Shown piece after piece: positions 17,335-25,049 of a stretch of 64,000 nt of DNA. The stretch is from CAZDVQ01 sp964508975. GTDB lineage: Bacteria; Bacteroidota; Bacteroidia; Chitinophagales; Saprospiraceae. The DNA lies in NCBI GenBank assembly GCA_964508975.1, contig CAZDVQ010000004.1, positions 1 to 64,000 on the forward strand. The letters run 5' to 3'. Made by a program: the position numbers and the translations under genes. Numbering within the stretch: position 1 is the first letter of the stretch; every line of letters begins with the position of its first letter. The notes beneath the pieces were generated by a model, which did not search any database, was not told where the DNA came from, and saw only the letters and a program-made list of their open reading frames with translations.

Positions 17335-17342
17335 TATCTTCG
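17335..17342 (+). promoter_or_regulatory. -7 element for icmF
   Basis: TATCTTCG, 22 bases before the ATG, a spacing like that of mutS; supports the chosen start. Confidence 0.5.
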
Positions 17343-17364
17343 CGCAATTAAATTTGGTAATTGT

Positions 17365-20300
17365 ATGAACAACCCGCAGCCCTACCAGCCTAAACATAAA
17401 ATTAGAATCGTTACCGCAGCATCGCTCTTTGATGGACATGATGCCGCAATCAATATCATGCGCCGTATTTTGCAATCATCTGGCGCTGAAATTATACACC
17501 TAGGCCACAACCGTTCGGCCTTTGAAATCGTGAATACCGCCGTGCAAGAGGATGTGCAAGCCATTGCAATCACCTCGTATCAAGGTGGCCACATCGAGTT
17601 TTTTAAGTACATTTACGACCTGCTCCAAGCGCAGGGCTGTGGCCATATTAAGGTGTTTGGCGGCGGCGGTGGTACCATCTTGCCTACCGAGATTGAAGAA
17701 CTACACGCGTACGGTATTGCCCGTATTTACTCGCCTGACGATGGTCGTGCCATGGGCCTGCAAGGTATGATCAACAACCTGCTGGAACAATGTGATTTCC
17801 CAAGCGGCAACAACATTGGCGATGCCCTGGAGCACATCAACGTGCAAAGCCACCCGGCTATCGCCAAGCTGGTATCGGCAGTTGAAAATTACCCTGAGGA
17901 GAGCAAAAACTGGTTGGCCACCTTGAAAGCAAGCAGCGATGCCTCGAAAACGCCCGTGCTGGGGATTACTGGTACCGGCGGTGCAGGTAAATCATCGCTG
18001 GTGGATGAATTAATCCGCAGGTTTTTGATTGACTTCCCGGAGAAAAACCTGGCCATCGTGTCGGTTGACCCTTCAAAACGCAAAACGGGCGGTGCGCTGC
18101 TGGGCGACCGTATCCGCATGAACTCGGTGAACAACAACCGGGTGTACATGCGCTCGTTGGCTACCCGCCAGAGCAACCTCGCGCTCTCGCGTTATGTGGA
18201 CGATACCCTGACAATACTAAAAGCCGCTGGCTTCGATTTGATTATTCTCGAAACCTCTGGTATTGGTCAATCGGATACCGAGATTATCGACTTTTCGAAC
18301 GTGTCGCTGTACGTGATGACCCCCGAGTACGGTGCCGCCACGCAGTTGGAGAAAATTGACATGCTCGACTTCGCGGATGTCATCGCGCTCAACAAATTTG
18401 ACAAACGCGGCGCGCTAGATGCCCTCCGCGATGTACGCAAACAGTACCAACGCAACCACCAGCTTTGGGATGCCGACTTGGAAACCATGCCTGTACACGG
18501 TACCATTGCCTCGCAGTTTAACGACCCAGGCATGAACCGTTTGTACCTGAGTTTGATGCAGCAAATTGCGTCGAAAACAGGTGCTGATCTCGGCTCGCAG
18601 TTCAACTCCGGCCAAGAAATGAGCGAGAAGATTTACATCATCCCGCCACACCGTACCCGCTACCTCAGCGAGATTACTGAAAAAATTAGGGGCTACAACA
18701 AGTTTACGGAGGAGCAATCTGAGATTGCCCGCAAGTTGTTCGGTATCCGTCAAACCATCGCCGCTATCGAAAAGATGGGCGATACCGTGACCGCCGATAA
18801 ACTCCGTGCCCTGTATGCCGATATTGAACTACAACTCAACGGCGAACTCCGCCGCAAACTCGAAAACTGGGATAATACCGTGGCCCGTTACAAAGCCGAC
18901 GAATATGTGTACCAGGTTCGTGGAAAGGATATCAAGGTGAAAACAACCACCGAATCGCTATCGCGGAATAAAATACCAAAAATCAGTGTGCCTCGCTTTA
19001 AGGACTGGGGCGATATTGCCCGCTGGATCATGCAGGAAAACTTCCCGGGCGAGTATCCATACGCCGCCGGGGTATTCCCATTCAAACGTGCAGGTGAAGA
19101 CCCCACGCGTATGTTCGCAGGTGAGGGCCACCCAGAGCGTACCAACCGCAGGTTCCATTACTTGTCGTTGGGTATGCCTGCTAATCGCTTGTCTACAGCC
19201 TTCGACTCGGTAACGCTCTACGGGGAAGACCCTGACCACCGCCCTGATATTTATGGTAAAATTGGCAACTCCGGTGTATCGGTTTGCTGTTTGGATGATG
19301 CGAAGAAGCTGTATTCAGGCTTTAACCTTTGCGATCCGGCCACCTCGGTTTCCATGACAATTAATGGTCCTGCGGCTACCATTTGTGCATTTTTCATGAA
19401 TGCCGCCATCGACCAGCAGTGCGAAATGTACATCCGTGCTGAAGGTTTGGAGCACTTGGTAGAAGCCAAGCTACAAGCTAAGTACGAGGCCAAGGGCTTA
19501 GTTCGCCCAAAATACGACGGTGAACTGCCCGAAGGTAACAACGGCTTGGGCCTGATGTTGTTGGGTATTACCGGCGATGAAGTCTTGCCAGCCGATGTGT
19601 ATGAAAAAATCAAGGCCGATGCAGTTTCGCGGGTTCGCGGTACGGTGCAAGCCGATATATTGAAAGAAGACCAAGCCCAGAATACCTGTATTTTCTCTAC
19701 GGAGTTCTCCTTGCGTTTGATGGGTGATGTACAAGATTACTTCATCCGCAACAACGTGCGCAATTTCTACTCGGTGTCCATTTCGGGATACCACATTGCC
19801 GAGGCGGGTGCAAACCCTATCACGCAATTGGCCTTTACCTTGGCCAACGGTTTTACCTTTGTAGAGTACTACCTGAGCCGTGGCATGGACATCAACAAGT
19901 TTGCGCCGAACCTCTCGTTCTTCTTCTCGAACGGTGTTGATCCAGAGTACGCTGTAATTGGTCGTGTAGCCCGTAAAATCTGGGCGAAAGCCATGAAAGA
20001 AAAGTACGGCGCCGACGAGCGTTCGCAAATGTTGAAATACCATATCCAAACTTCTGGTCGTTCCTTGCACGCGCAGGAAATCGCGTTTAACGATATCCGT
20101 ACTACATTGCAAGCCTTGTACGCTATTTACGACAACTGCAACTCGCTGCACACCAACGCATACGACGAGGCCATCACCACGCCAACCGAGGAAAGTGTTC
20201 GCCGTGCGGTAGCTATTCAGTTGATTATCAACCACGAGTTAGGTTTAGCGCAAAACGAAAACCCGCTTCAAGGTTCTTTCATCATAGAGGAGTTGACCGA

Positions 20301-20736
20301 CTTGGTTGAAGAAGCCGTTATGGCCGAGTTCGACCGCATCACAGAGCGTGGAGGGGTGTTGGGTGCAATGGAAACCATGTACCAACGCGGTAAAATACAG
20401 GAAGAATCATTGTACTATGAAACCCTGAAACATACGGGCGAGTACAAGATTATCGGCGTGAACGCATACTTGTCGAAAGAAGGTTCGCCGACGATCATCC
20501 CAACGGAGGTTATCCGCTCTACGGAACAAGAAAAAGCCTTGCAGATTGAAACCCGCGACAAGCTCCAGAACGTGTCGAAAGCCATGGCGCCGCAGGTGTT
20601 GCGCACCCTTCAACAAGCGGCGCTTCAGAATGAAAACATGTTCGACGCGCTGGTTATAGCCACCAAGTACTGTACCCTGGGCCAAATTACCCAAGCATTG
20701 TACGAGGTTGGTGGCCAGTACAGGCGGAATATGTAG
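17365..20736 (+). CDS. icmF: Fused isobutyryl-CoA mutase (B12-dependent) with MeaB-like G-protein chaperone
   Basis: The 1123-residue protein joins the three parts known from IcmF. An N-terminal cobalamin-binding Rossmann domain (residues ~12-150) has SLFDGHDAAINIMRR, in which H supplies the lower cobalt ligand. A MeaB-type P-loop GTPase has GITGTGGAGKSSL at ~200-212, followed by IVSVDPSKR, ETSGIGQSDTEI and ALNKFDKRG. The C-terminal substrate-binding TIM barrel (from ~560) has FYSVSISGYHIAEAGANP and FAPNLSFFFSNG. IcmF interconverts isobutyryl-CoA and butyryl-CoA through an adenosylcobalamin radical; the GTPase loads and protects the cofactor. The reading frame is open upstream, but the ATG after the TATCTTCG element gives the usual N-terminus. 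No cobalamin riboswitch was recognised upstream. Confidence 0.95.
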   Translation: MNNPQPYQPKHKIRIVTAASLFDGHDAAINIMRRILQSSGAEIIHLGHNRSAFEIVNTAVQEDVQAIAITSYQGGHIEFFKYIYDLLQAQGCGHIKVFGGGGGTILPTEIEELHAYGIARIYSPDDGRAMGLQGMINNLLEQCDFPSGNNIGDALEHINVQSHPAIAKLVSAVENYPEESKNWLATLKASSDASKTPVLGITGTGGAGKSSLVDELIRRFLIDFPEKNLAIVSVDPSKRKTGGALLGDRIRMNSVNNNRVYMRSLATRQSNLALSRYVDDTLTILKAAGFDLIILETSGIGQSDTEIIDFSNVSLYVMTPEYGAATQLEKIDMLDFADVIALNKFDKRGALDALRDVRKQYQRNHQLWDADLETMPVHGTIASQFNDPGMNRLYLSLMQQIASKTGADLGSQFNSGQEMSEKIYIIPPHRTRYLSEITEKIRGYNKFTEEQSEIARKLFGIRQTIAAIEKMGDTVTADKLRALYADIELQLNGELRRKLENWDNTVARYKADEYVYQVRGKDIKVKTTTESLSRNKIPKISVPRFKDWGDIARWIMQENFPGEYPYAAGVFPFKRAGEDPTRMFAGEGHPERTNRRFHYLSLGMPANRLSTAFDSVTLYGEDPDHRPDIYGKIGNSGVSVCCLDDAKKLYSGFNLCDPATSVSMTINGPAATICAFFMNAAIDQQCEMYIRAEGLEHLVEAKLQAKYEAKGLVRPKYDGELPEGNNGLGLMLLGITGDEVLPADVYEKIKADAVSRVRGTVQADILKEDQAQNTCIFSTEFSLRLMGDVQDYFIRNNVRNFYSVSISGYHIAEAGANPITQLAFTLANGFTFVEYYLSRGMDINKFAPNLSFFFSNGVDPEYAVIGRVARKIWAKAMKEKYGADERSQMLKYHIQTSGRSLHAQEIAFNDIRTTLQALYAIYDNCNSLHTNAYDEAITTPTEESVRRAVAIQLIINHELGLAQNENPLQGSFIIEELTDLVEEAVMAEFDRITERGGVLGAMETMYQRGKIQEESLYYETLKHTGEYKIIGVNAYLSKEGSPTIIPTEVIRSTEQEKALQIETRDKLQNVSKAMAPQVLRTLQQAALQNENMFDALVIATKYCTLGQITQALYEVGGQYRRNM

Positions 20737-20740
20737 GTAT

Positions 20741-20854
20741 TTTGTTTTTTTGCGCCTCCCCCCGCTGCTTTGCAGCGACCCCCTCCACTGCACAGGCCGC
20801 ATTGCGGCCGTTAGTAGCGGGGGTTGGGGCGAGCTAGCTCGCCCGGGTGTTGTA
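20741..20854 (+). repeat. Hairpin-rich GC element E6 (atypical)
   Basis: A T-run after the icmF stop leads into hairpins CGCTGCTTTGCAGCG, GGCCGCATTGCGGCC and GGGCGAGCTAGCTCGCCC. The general plan resembles the mosaic elements, but the boxes and the CTGGCGC end are missing. It may also serve as the icmF terminator. Confidence 0.5.
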
Positions 20855-20975
20855 CAAAATTGCAAACCCATTCACAATTCCTATATGTTGTTTATTTAAA
20901 GCTGATATACAACTTCAACATTGTATGAGAGAGTTGGACTCTAAATACAATCAGCATAGGCTAATTCCAAGTTTT

Positions 20976-21191
20976 ATGGATCTCAACGCTGAAAAAATAT
21001 ACCTTGCTCAGTTAATTCTTGCAACGGAAAATCCAGGCATCTTAGAGGCCATCAAAGAGGTTTTTCGCAGTGAGCAAAAAGACTTCTGGATAGACATGCC
21101 TCCTCAGCATCAAGCGATAATCAATCAGGGCATCGCAGATTTGGACCAAGGCAAGAAAGTAAGTTTAAGTGATTGTCTATTACAGATTTGA
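20976..21191 (+). CDS. Orphan addiction-module antitoxin-like protein
   Basis: A 71-residue protein, with an in-frame ATG 51 bases upstream as an alternative start. It begins MDLNAEKIYLAQLILATENP and continues ILEAIKEVFRSEQKDFWIDM, then a helix IINQGIADLDQGKKVSLSDC. This resembles the small Bacteroidota antitoxins that precede RelE/ParE toxins. No toxin gene follows: the next frame is on the other strand. The C-terminal codons run into the left arm of a 14-bp inverted repeat, so the end of the gene, and perhaps the toxin, may have been lost. Whether it is expressed is unknown. Confidence 0.6.
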   Translation: MDLNAEKIYLAQLILATENPGILEAIKEVFRSEQKDFWIDMPPQHQAIINQGIADLDQGKKVSLSDCLLQI

Positions 21192-21228
21192 CCGTACTCA
21201 AGTTGAGATTGTCGCTGTAATAGACAAT
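21172..21228. terminator. 14-bp perfect inverted repeat
   Basis: ATTGTCTATTACAG pairs exactly with CTGTAATAGACAAT across a 29-base loop and overlaps the end of the antitoxin-like gene. There is no T-run. It could be a bidirectional terminator for the convergent genes or the scar of a lost element. Confidence 0.5.
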
Positions 21229-21261
21229 AGGAGTGATTATTAAGTATTATGGATGTAACCT

Positions 21262-21705
21262 CTACCTTTCTTCAACAAACACCACGATTTCAGCGCGTTT
21301 GTTTTTACGGCGACCAGCATCCGTTTTATTATCGGCGATGGGTTTGGTTGGGCCGTGTGATACCACGATGATACGATCGGCGGCGATACCTTTTTTGACT
21401 AGTTGTGCTTTAACCGAGCTGGCGCGTTTTTCGCCGAGTTCCATGTTGGCGGATAAGGTACCGATATTGTCGGTATGCCCGCTTACTTCTACCTTGTACG
21501 TTGGGTTTTGTTTTAGGATAATGGCCAAGCGATCGAGGTCACCCAAGTGGTCGCCTTTAATATCGGCATTCCAGTTTTCAAAGTATACTGGATTGATTTT
21601 CACGTCGGTGATAATTCGGCGTGCAGCTTGTGCGGGTGCTGGGGCTTCTTGGGCTGAAAGTGTGCTAGTGAAAAGTAGGGCTGTGATAATGTAAATAAAA
21701 CGCAT
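21262..21705 (-). CDS. Small OmpA-family protein
   Basis: The 147-residue precursor has a signal peptide (residues 1-18, ending LSAQ) and essentially one OmpA C-terminal domain. It shows YFENWNADIKGDHLGDLDRLAIIL, the peptidoglycan-binding HTDNIGTLSANMELGEKRA and the closing GRRKNKRAEIVVF. Such single-domain proteins bind meso-diaminopimelate of peptidoglycan in the periplasm. No barrel or lipobox is present, so it should be a soluble periplasmic peptidoglycan-binding protein. It is transcribed alone and its partner is unknown. Confidence 0.9.
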   Translation of the reverse strand: MRFIYIITALLFTSTLSAQEAPAPAQAARRIITDVKINPVYFENWNADIKGDHLGDLDRLAIILKQNPTYKVEVSGHTDNIGTLSANMELGEKRASSVKAQLVKKGIAADRIIVVSHGPTKPIADNKTDAGRRKNKRAEIVVFVEER

Positions 21706-21899
21706 AAGTTTTTGTAATTAAGTGGAATGCATGCATTGCAAAAGCTGTACCAGTTTAATTTAATGTAAAGATTTTCAACTATATAAGGCGCAAATTTGTT
21801 TTCATCGAACAAAGCAAATACTTGCTCTAAAAAATCGGGATGTTTGCGTTAGTCTGACTAACTTGTGCCATCATTCGGTTTTGTACTTACCTTTTTATT

Positions 21900-23141
21900 A
21901 TGACCTTACGCGAAAATACCCTCCTGGCCTTCAAGGCCATCAAAGATAACTGGTTGAGAACGGTATTAACTTGTACCATCATCGCGTTTGGTATCATGGC
22001 TTTGGTCTGTATTTTAACGGCCATCGATGCATTGAAAAGCTCGCTGAGCAACGATTTTGCTAGCTTGGGCTCCAATACTTACAACGTTATCCCTAAGGGC
22101 ACGGGCCTCAAGGCCGGCGGTGGCAGGCGAGTGCGCAACGAGGTGGGGCCATCTATCACCTTTAATCAGGCCATCAAGTTCAAGGAGCGGTTTAGCTTCC
22201 CCGCTGTGGTTTCGGTATCGGCCATGGGCACCAGTTCGGGTTTAATTACCAACGGCGAAAAAGAAACCAACCCCAACATGGTGGTTTACGGTGCCGATGA
22301 AAACTATCTTTCTGCCGCGGGTTATGAGTTAGCGCTAGGCCGCAACTTTACCGCTGCCGAAGTACGCGACGGTCGGCAAATGGCCTTGATTGGTACCGAT
22401 GTAGTCAAAATGTTGTTCGACGACAACACGGAAAAAGCCATGGAGGGCACCATTAAAATCAGGGGTTTATCCTACAAAGTCATTGGTGTGTTGGCCTCCA
22501 AGGGCTCCAGCATGAGCTTTAGCGGCGACAAACTCGTCATTTTACCGCTACAACTGGTACGGCAAAAATTCATGTCGAGCGGCGACAACTACAATATTTC
22601 GGTGCAGGTACTGGATTCTGAGCAGATGGACTTGGCCATTGCCGAGACCATCGGTATGTTCCGGGGTATCCGCAAGATGGAAATCGGCGAGGAGAACGAT
22701 TTTGAAGTCCAAAAAAGCGATGGATTGCTCAATATCATCCTCGAGAACACGGTATATATCCGTGGAGCGGCCATTTTTATTGGTTTAATCACCTTGCTGG
22801 GCGCTGCCATCGGCTTGATGAACATCATGTTGGTATCGGTCACAGAGCGGACCCGAGAGATTGGTATTTGCAAATCCATCGGTGCAAATAGCCGCACCAT
22901 TTTAACGCAATTCCTCATGGAGGCCATTGTCATCTGCCAAATAGGCGGCATCATGGGCGTTATTTTGGGTATTTTATTGGGCAATGTGGTCAGTTTATTA
23001 TTGGGTTCAGCTTTCGTTATTCCTTGGGCATGGATTGTGTTAGGTTTAGTGTTGTGCCTTATCACAGGCTTGGTTGCGGGCTTGTACCCGGCGGTAAAAG
23101 CAGCCCAACTCGACCCAATTGATGCCTTGCGTTACGAGTAA
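21900..23141 (+). CDS. MacB/FtsX-type ABC transporter permease
   Basis: The 413-residue protein has the MacB architecture. A first membrane helix (TVLTCTIIAFGIMALVCILTAI, residues ~20-42) is followed by a periplasmic MacB_PCD domain (~45-270) and three C-terminal helices (~285-400) with the FtsX-family segment RTREIGICKSIGANSRTILTQF and the ending AAQLDPIDALRYE. These permeases act as mechanotransmitters, not conventional channels, with a separate ATPase. No ATPase or membrane-fusion gene adjoins, so the partner must be elsewhere. A TACCTTTT element lies just upstream of the ATG, again very close to the start. Confidence 0.92.
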   Translation: MTLRENTLLAFKAIKDNWLRTVLTCTIIAFGIMALVCILTAIDALKSSLSNDFASLGSNTYNVIPKGTGLKAGGGRRVRNEVGPSITFNQAIKFKERFSFPAVVSVSAMGTSSGLITNGEKETNPNMVVYGADENYLSAAGYELALGRNFTAAEVRDGRQMALIGTDVVKMLFDDNTEKAMEGTIKIRGLSYKVIGVLASKGSSMSFSGDKLVILPLQLVRQKFMSSGDNYNISVQVLDSEQMDLAIAETIGMFRGIRKMEIGEENDFEVQKSDGLLNIILENTVYIRGAAIFIGLITLLGAAIGLMNIMLVSVTERTREIGICKSIGANSRTILTQFLMEAIVICQIGGIMGVILGILLGNVVSLLLGSAFVIPWAWIVLGLVLCLITGLVAGLYPAVKAAQLDPIDALRYE

Positions 23142-23183
23142 GCTGTGGCCAGTATCACACCAATCATAGTTCGGACAATATAA

Positions 23184-23308
23184 GGCGGCGGCTTTGCCGC
23201 CGAAGCGCCAGGCATGCGGAGGGCAGCGCCGTAGGCGCTGGTGCGTAGCACCGACCGTCTAGGGAGCCCGGAGCACGCCGACGGCGCGCAGCGCCGGGGC
23301 GCCCAAAA
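23184..23308 (-). repeat. Mosaic hairpin element E7
   Basis: Read from the T-run end: GGGCGCCCCGGCGCTGCGC, CTCCCTAGACGGTCGG box, hairpin GTGCTACGCAC, hairpin CAGCGCCTACGGCGCTG, end GCATGCCTGGCGC, and a further hairpin GGCGGCAAAGCCGCC. It follows the permease gene. Confidence 0.75.
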
Positions 23309-23380
23309 TGAATAAATGATAAATTGAATAAAGGAGTAAGCGATTTTTTGGGCTTTTTGCGTTTTAGCTAATTTCGCTTT

Positions 23381-23475
23381 CACCCAATTTAGCCTTTCGC
23401 TATCTTAACCCTTTACCTATTTTTACCCATTTTACCCTTTCACCCATTTTTACCCATTTTTCCTATTTTTACCCC
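23381..23475 (+). repeat. Degenerate TTTTACCCA tract
   Basis: About 95 bp of irregular repeats of TTTTACCCA/TTTCACCCA run up to the ATG of the DUF4258 gene. The leader of that gene is therefore pyrimidine-only over long stretches. No -7 element fits well within it. Confidence 0.5.
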
Positions 23476-23904
23476 ATGAAAAGTAACCTGATCAAACAGC
23501 TGGTCCCCATTTTAGCTATTTTGGTTGCCACAGGGGGCTATTACTTACGCCAAAACAACAAGGCCGAAACTGTAGGACAAAACACGGAAACGCCGGGCAT
23601 CCCGAAAGAGATTACGCGCGACGAACTGGTTTGGGCTGGTAAACCTGTTACCGTAACCAAACATGGCCATTGCCGCATGGATTGCCGCGAAATTGATGCT
23701 TACGAGGTACAGCAAATATTGCTGAAAGGCCAAAAAAACGTGGCCAAGAGCAAGCCCAATGATACACCCTGTCCATCTACCGCCCTGGAAGGTGTAACGC
23801 GAGATGGGCAAAGGGTTAGGATTGTGGTATCGGATTGTGGCTCAACGGCCAAGCTGGTTACCGTAATCGACCTGGAGACCGATTATAAATGTGACTGCTA
23901 CTAG
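23476..23904 (+). CDS. Membrane-anchored DUF4258-like protein
   Basis: The 142-residue protein has an N-terminal signal or anchor helix (LVPILAILVATGGYYL). From residue ~55 there is a DUF4258-like domain: VTVTKHGHCRMDCREIDAYE, VQQILLKGQ, and the two strands GQRVRIVVSDCGSTAKLVTVI. DUF4258 domains have a small RelE/BECR-like fold, but the catalytic status of exported members is unknown. Six cysteines, including the C-terminal CDCY, suggest disulfides or metal binding outside the cytoplasm. The stop codon overlaps that of the convergent acetyltransferase gene. Confidence 0.75.
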   Translation: MKSNLIKQLVPILAILVATGGYYLRQNNKAETVGQNTETPGIPKEITRDELVWAGKPVTVTKHGHCRMDCREIDAYEVQQILLKGQKNVAKSKPNDTPCPSTALEGVTRDGQRVRIVVSDCGSTAKLVTVIDLETDYKCDCY

Positions 23905-25010
23905 GTGAAAGCACAATCGGCATCTCCATCCTGAATCTGCAAGGCCGTATGGCTATGCTGGAACACCTTGGAGATGATGTAGTGCCGCTGGAGCCTCCTT
24001 TGGTAGAAAAAGGGTTGGCTGCTATGCTGGTAGTATTGCACCAAATCGGGGTGGAAAATGCTGAGTTGATATACGCCATGTTCAATGGCGTGGTGGTTGA
24101 TGAGGCTTGCCACTTGAGGGATTAAACCAGGTGGACAAAAACAATAAGGCACCTTCATGCTGCCATCGCGCATGCTTAGGGTAAAAAAAGCTTGGATGTT
24201 GTTTTGCTTGTCTACAAGCTTGATTTGCAATGTTTTAAATGAAGATACAGCCGAGGAAAAATGATATCGTTGAGCTTCATCCCCTAGTGGGTCGCCCTCG
24301 AACAGCCAAGGGAAGTCCTGTATCCATTGTAAATCGCTAGCCTTGCGCCGGGTAAAACCTTGCGCCTGGAAACCTTGTATAAATGAATCGAGATTATTAT
24401 CAATTTGCGTGACGTACGACCAGTTTTCGGGCATAGCCTTTGGCCTTACAAGCTGTAGCCTTAGCTTGTTGAGTAAGTTTAGGGCAGCGTCGGTGACTTT
24501 TAGCAAGGGTTTAATGTTGGAAGCCCAGCTAAATTTTCGGGTAAGAATAGCCGTCAAGTTAAAGCGCAGGAAAAGCCTGAGGCCCTGGGGTTGCGCGAGA
24601 TCTTCGAACTGTTTGGTGCTATCGTAAAGTCCTTTGGCGGAGGGTGTGAACTCCGTGACTAAAATTCGGTGTTGCCAATCGTCGAAAACTTTATTAATCA
24701 ATATTTTAGCGATACCTTTACCGCGTAAGTTTGGATTTACCCACATACAACTCAGCCAACCACATCTTTCTTGCGTATTATTAGGGTAAATCCAATCGGG
24801 TAGAACACCTAGGTAGGCTTCAAGTTGCTCCTCGAAAAAGATGAGTACAAGTGCGGTGTCATCGGGTAGTGCCCTAGGGTTGTTGGCATGAGAAATGGCC
24901 CTTTGTTGCGAGATAGGGACAACTTTCAGCCGCTTATACTCGTCTGACATTACAAAAGGAATTAAATCCTTCACTTTGACGACACGAATCACAGGTTCCA
25001 TAGATTGCAT
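23901..25010 (-). CDS. GNAT-family N-acetyltransferase
   Basis: The 369-residue protein has a GNAT domain in its first ~170 residues. After ALVLIFFEEQLEAYLGVLP comes the core strand LSCMWVNPNLRGKGIAKILI, in which R/G-x-x-G-K/I forms the acetyl-CoA pyrophosphate loop, followed by the LVTEFTPSAKGLYDS segment. The second half, with FTRRKASDLQWIQDFPWL and YCFCPPGLIPQVASLINHHA, has a second GNAT-like strand order and may be a diverged repeat. Substrate is unknown. The frame extends 24 codons upstream, but the ATG chosen avoids overlap with the TATATTTA promoter-like element and the divergent kinase gene. The last bases share the palindrome CTAG with the DUF4258 gene, so both stop codons overlap. 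Confidence 0.75.
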   Translation of the reverse strand: MQSMEPVIRVVKVKDLIPFVMSDEYKRLKVVPISQQRAISHANNPRALPDDTALVLIFFEEQLEAYLGVLPDWIYPNNTQERCGWLSCMWVNPNLRGKGIAKILINKVFDDWQHRILVTEFTPSAKGLYDSTKQFEDLAQPQGLRLFLRFNLTAILTRKFSWASNIKPLLKVTDAALNLLNKLRLQLVRPKAMPENWSYVTQIDNNLDSFIQGFQAQGFTRRKASDLQWIQDFPWLFEGDPLGDEAQRYHFSSAVSSFKTLQIKLVDKQNNIQAFFTLSMRDGSMKVPYCFCPPGLIPQVASLINHHAIEHGVYQLSIFHPDLVQYYQHSSQPFFYQRRLQRHYIISKVFQHSHTALQIQDGDADCAFT

Positions 25011-25049
25011 GACATGCAGGGTTGGTACAACAAGACAGTGTAAATATAT

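Larger units (their letters stand above)
16489..17364. other. 876-bp gene-free region before icmF
   Basis: No credible gene is seen. It holds four 20-bp palindromes, one copy of the 60-bp repeat, an AT-rich stretch also found at 34040-34080, element E5 and the icmF promoter. Confidence 0.6.

Noticed and set aside
17206..17364. Cobalamin riboswitch before icmF
   Set aside because: The sequence between E5 and the start codon is short and lacks a recognisable B12-box or the paired regions of that riboswitch.
19498..20235. 245-codon antisense frame within icmF
   Set aside because: Shadow of a strongly coding, highly biased gene; no family resemblance.
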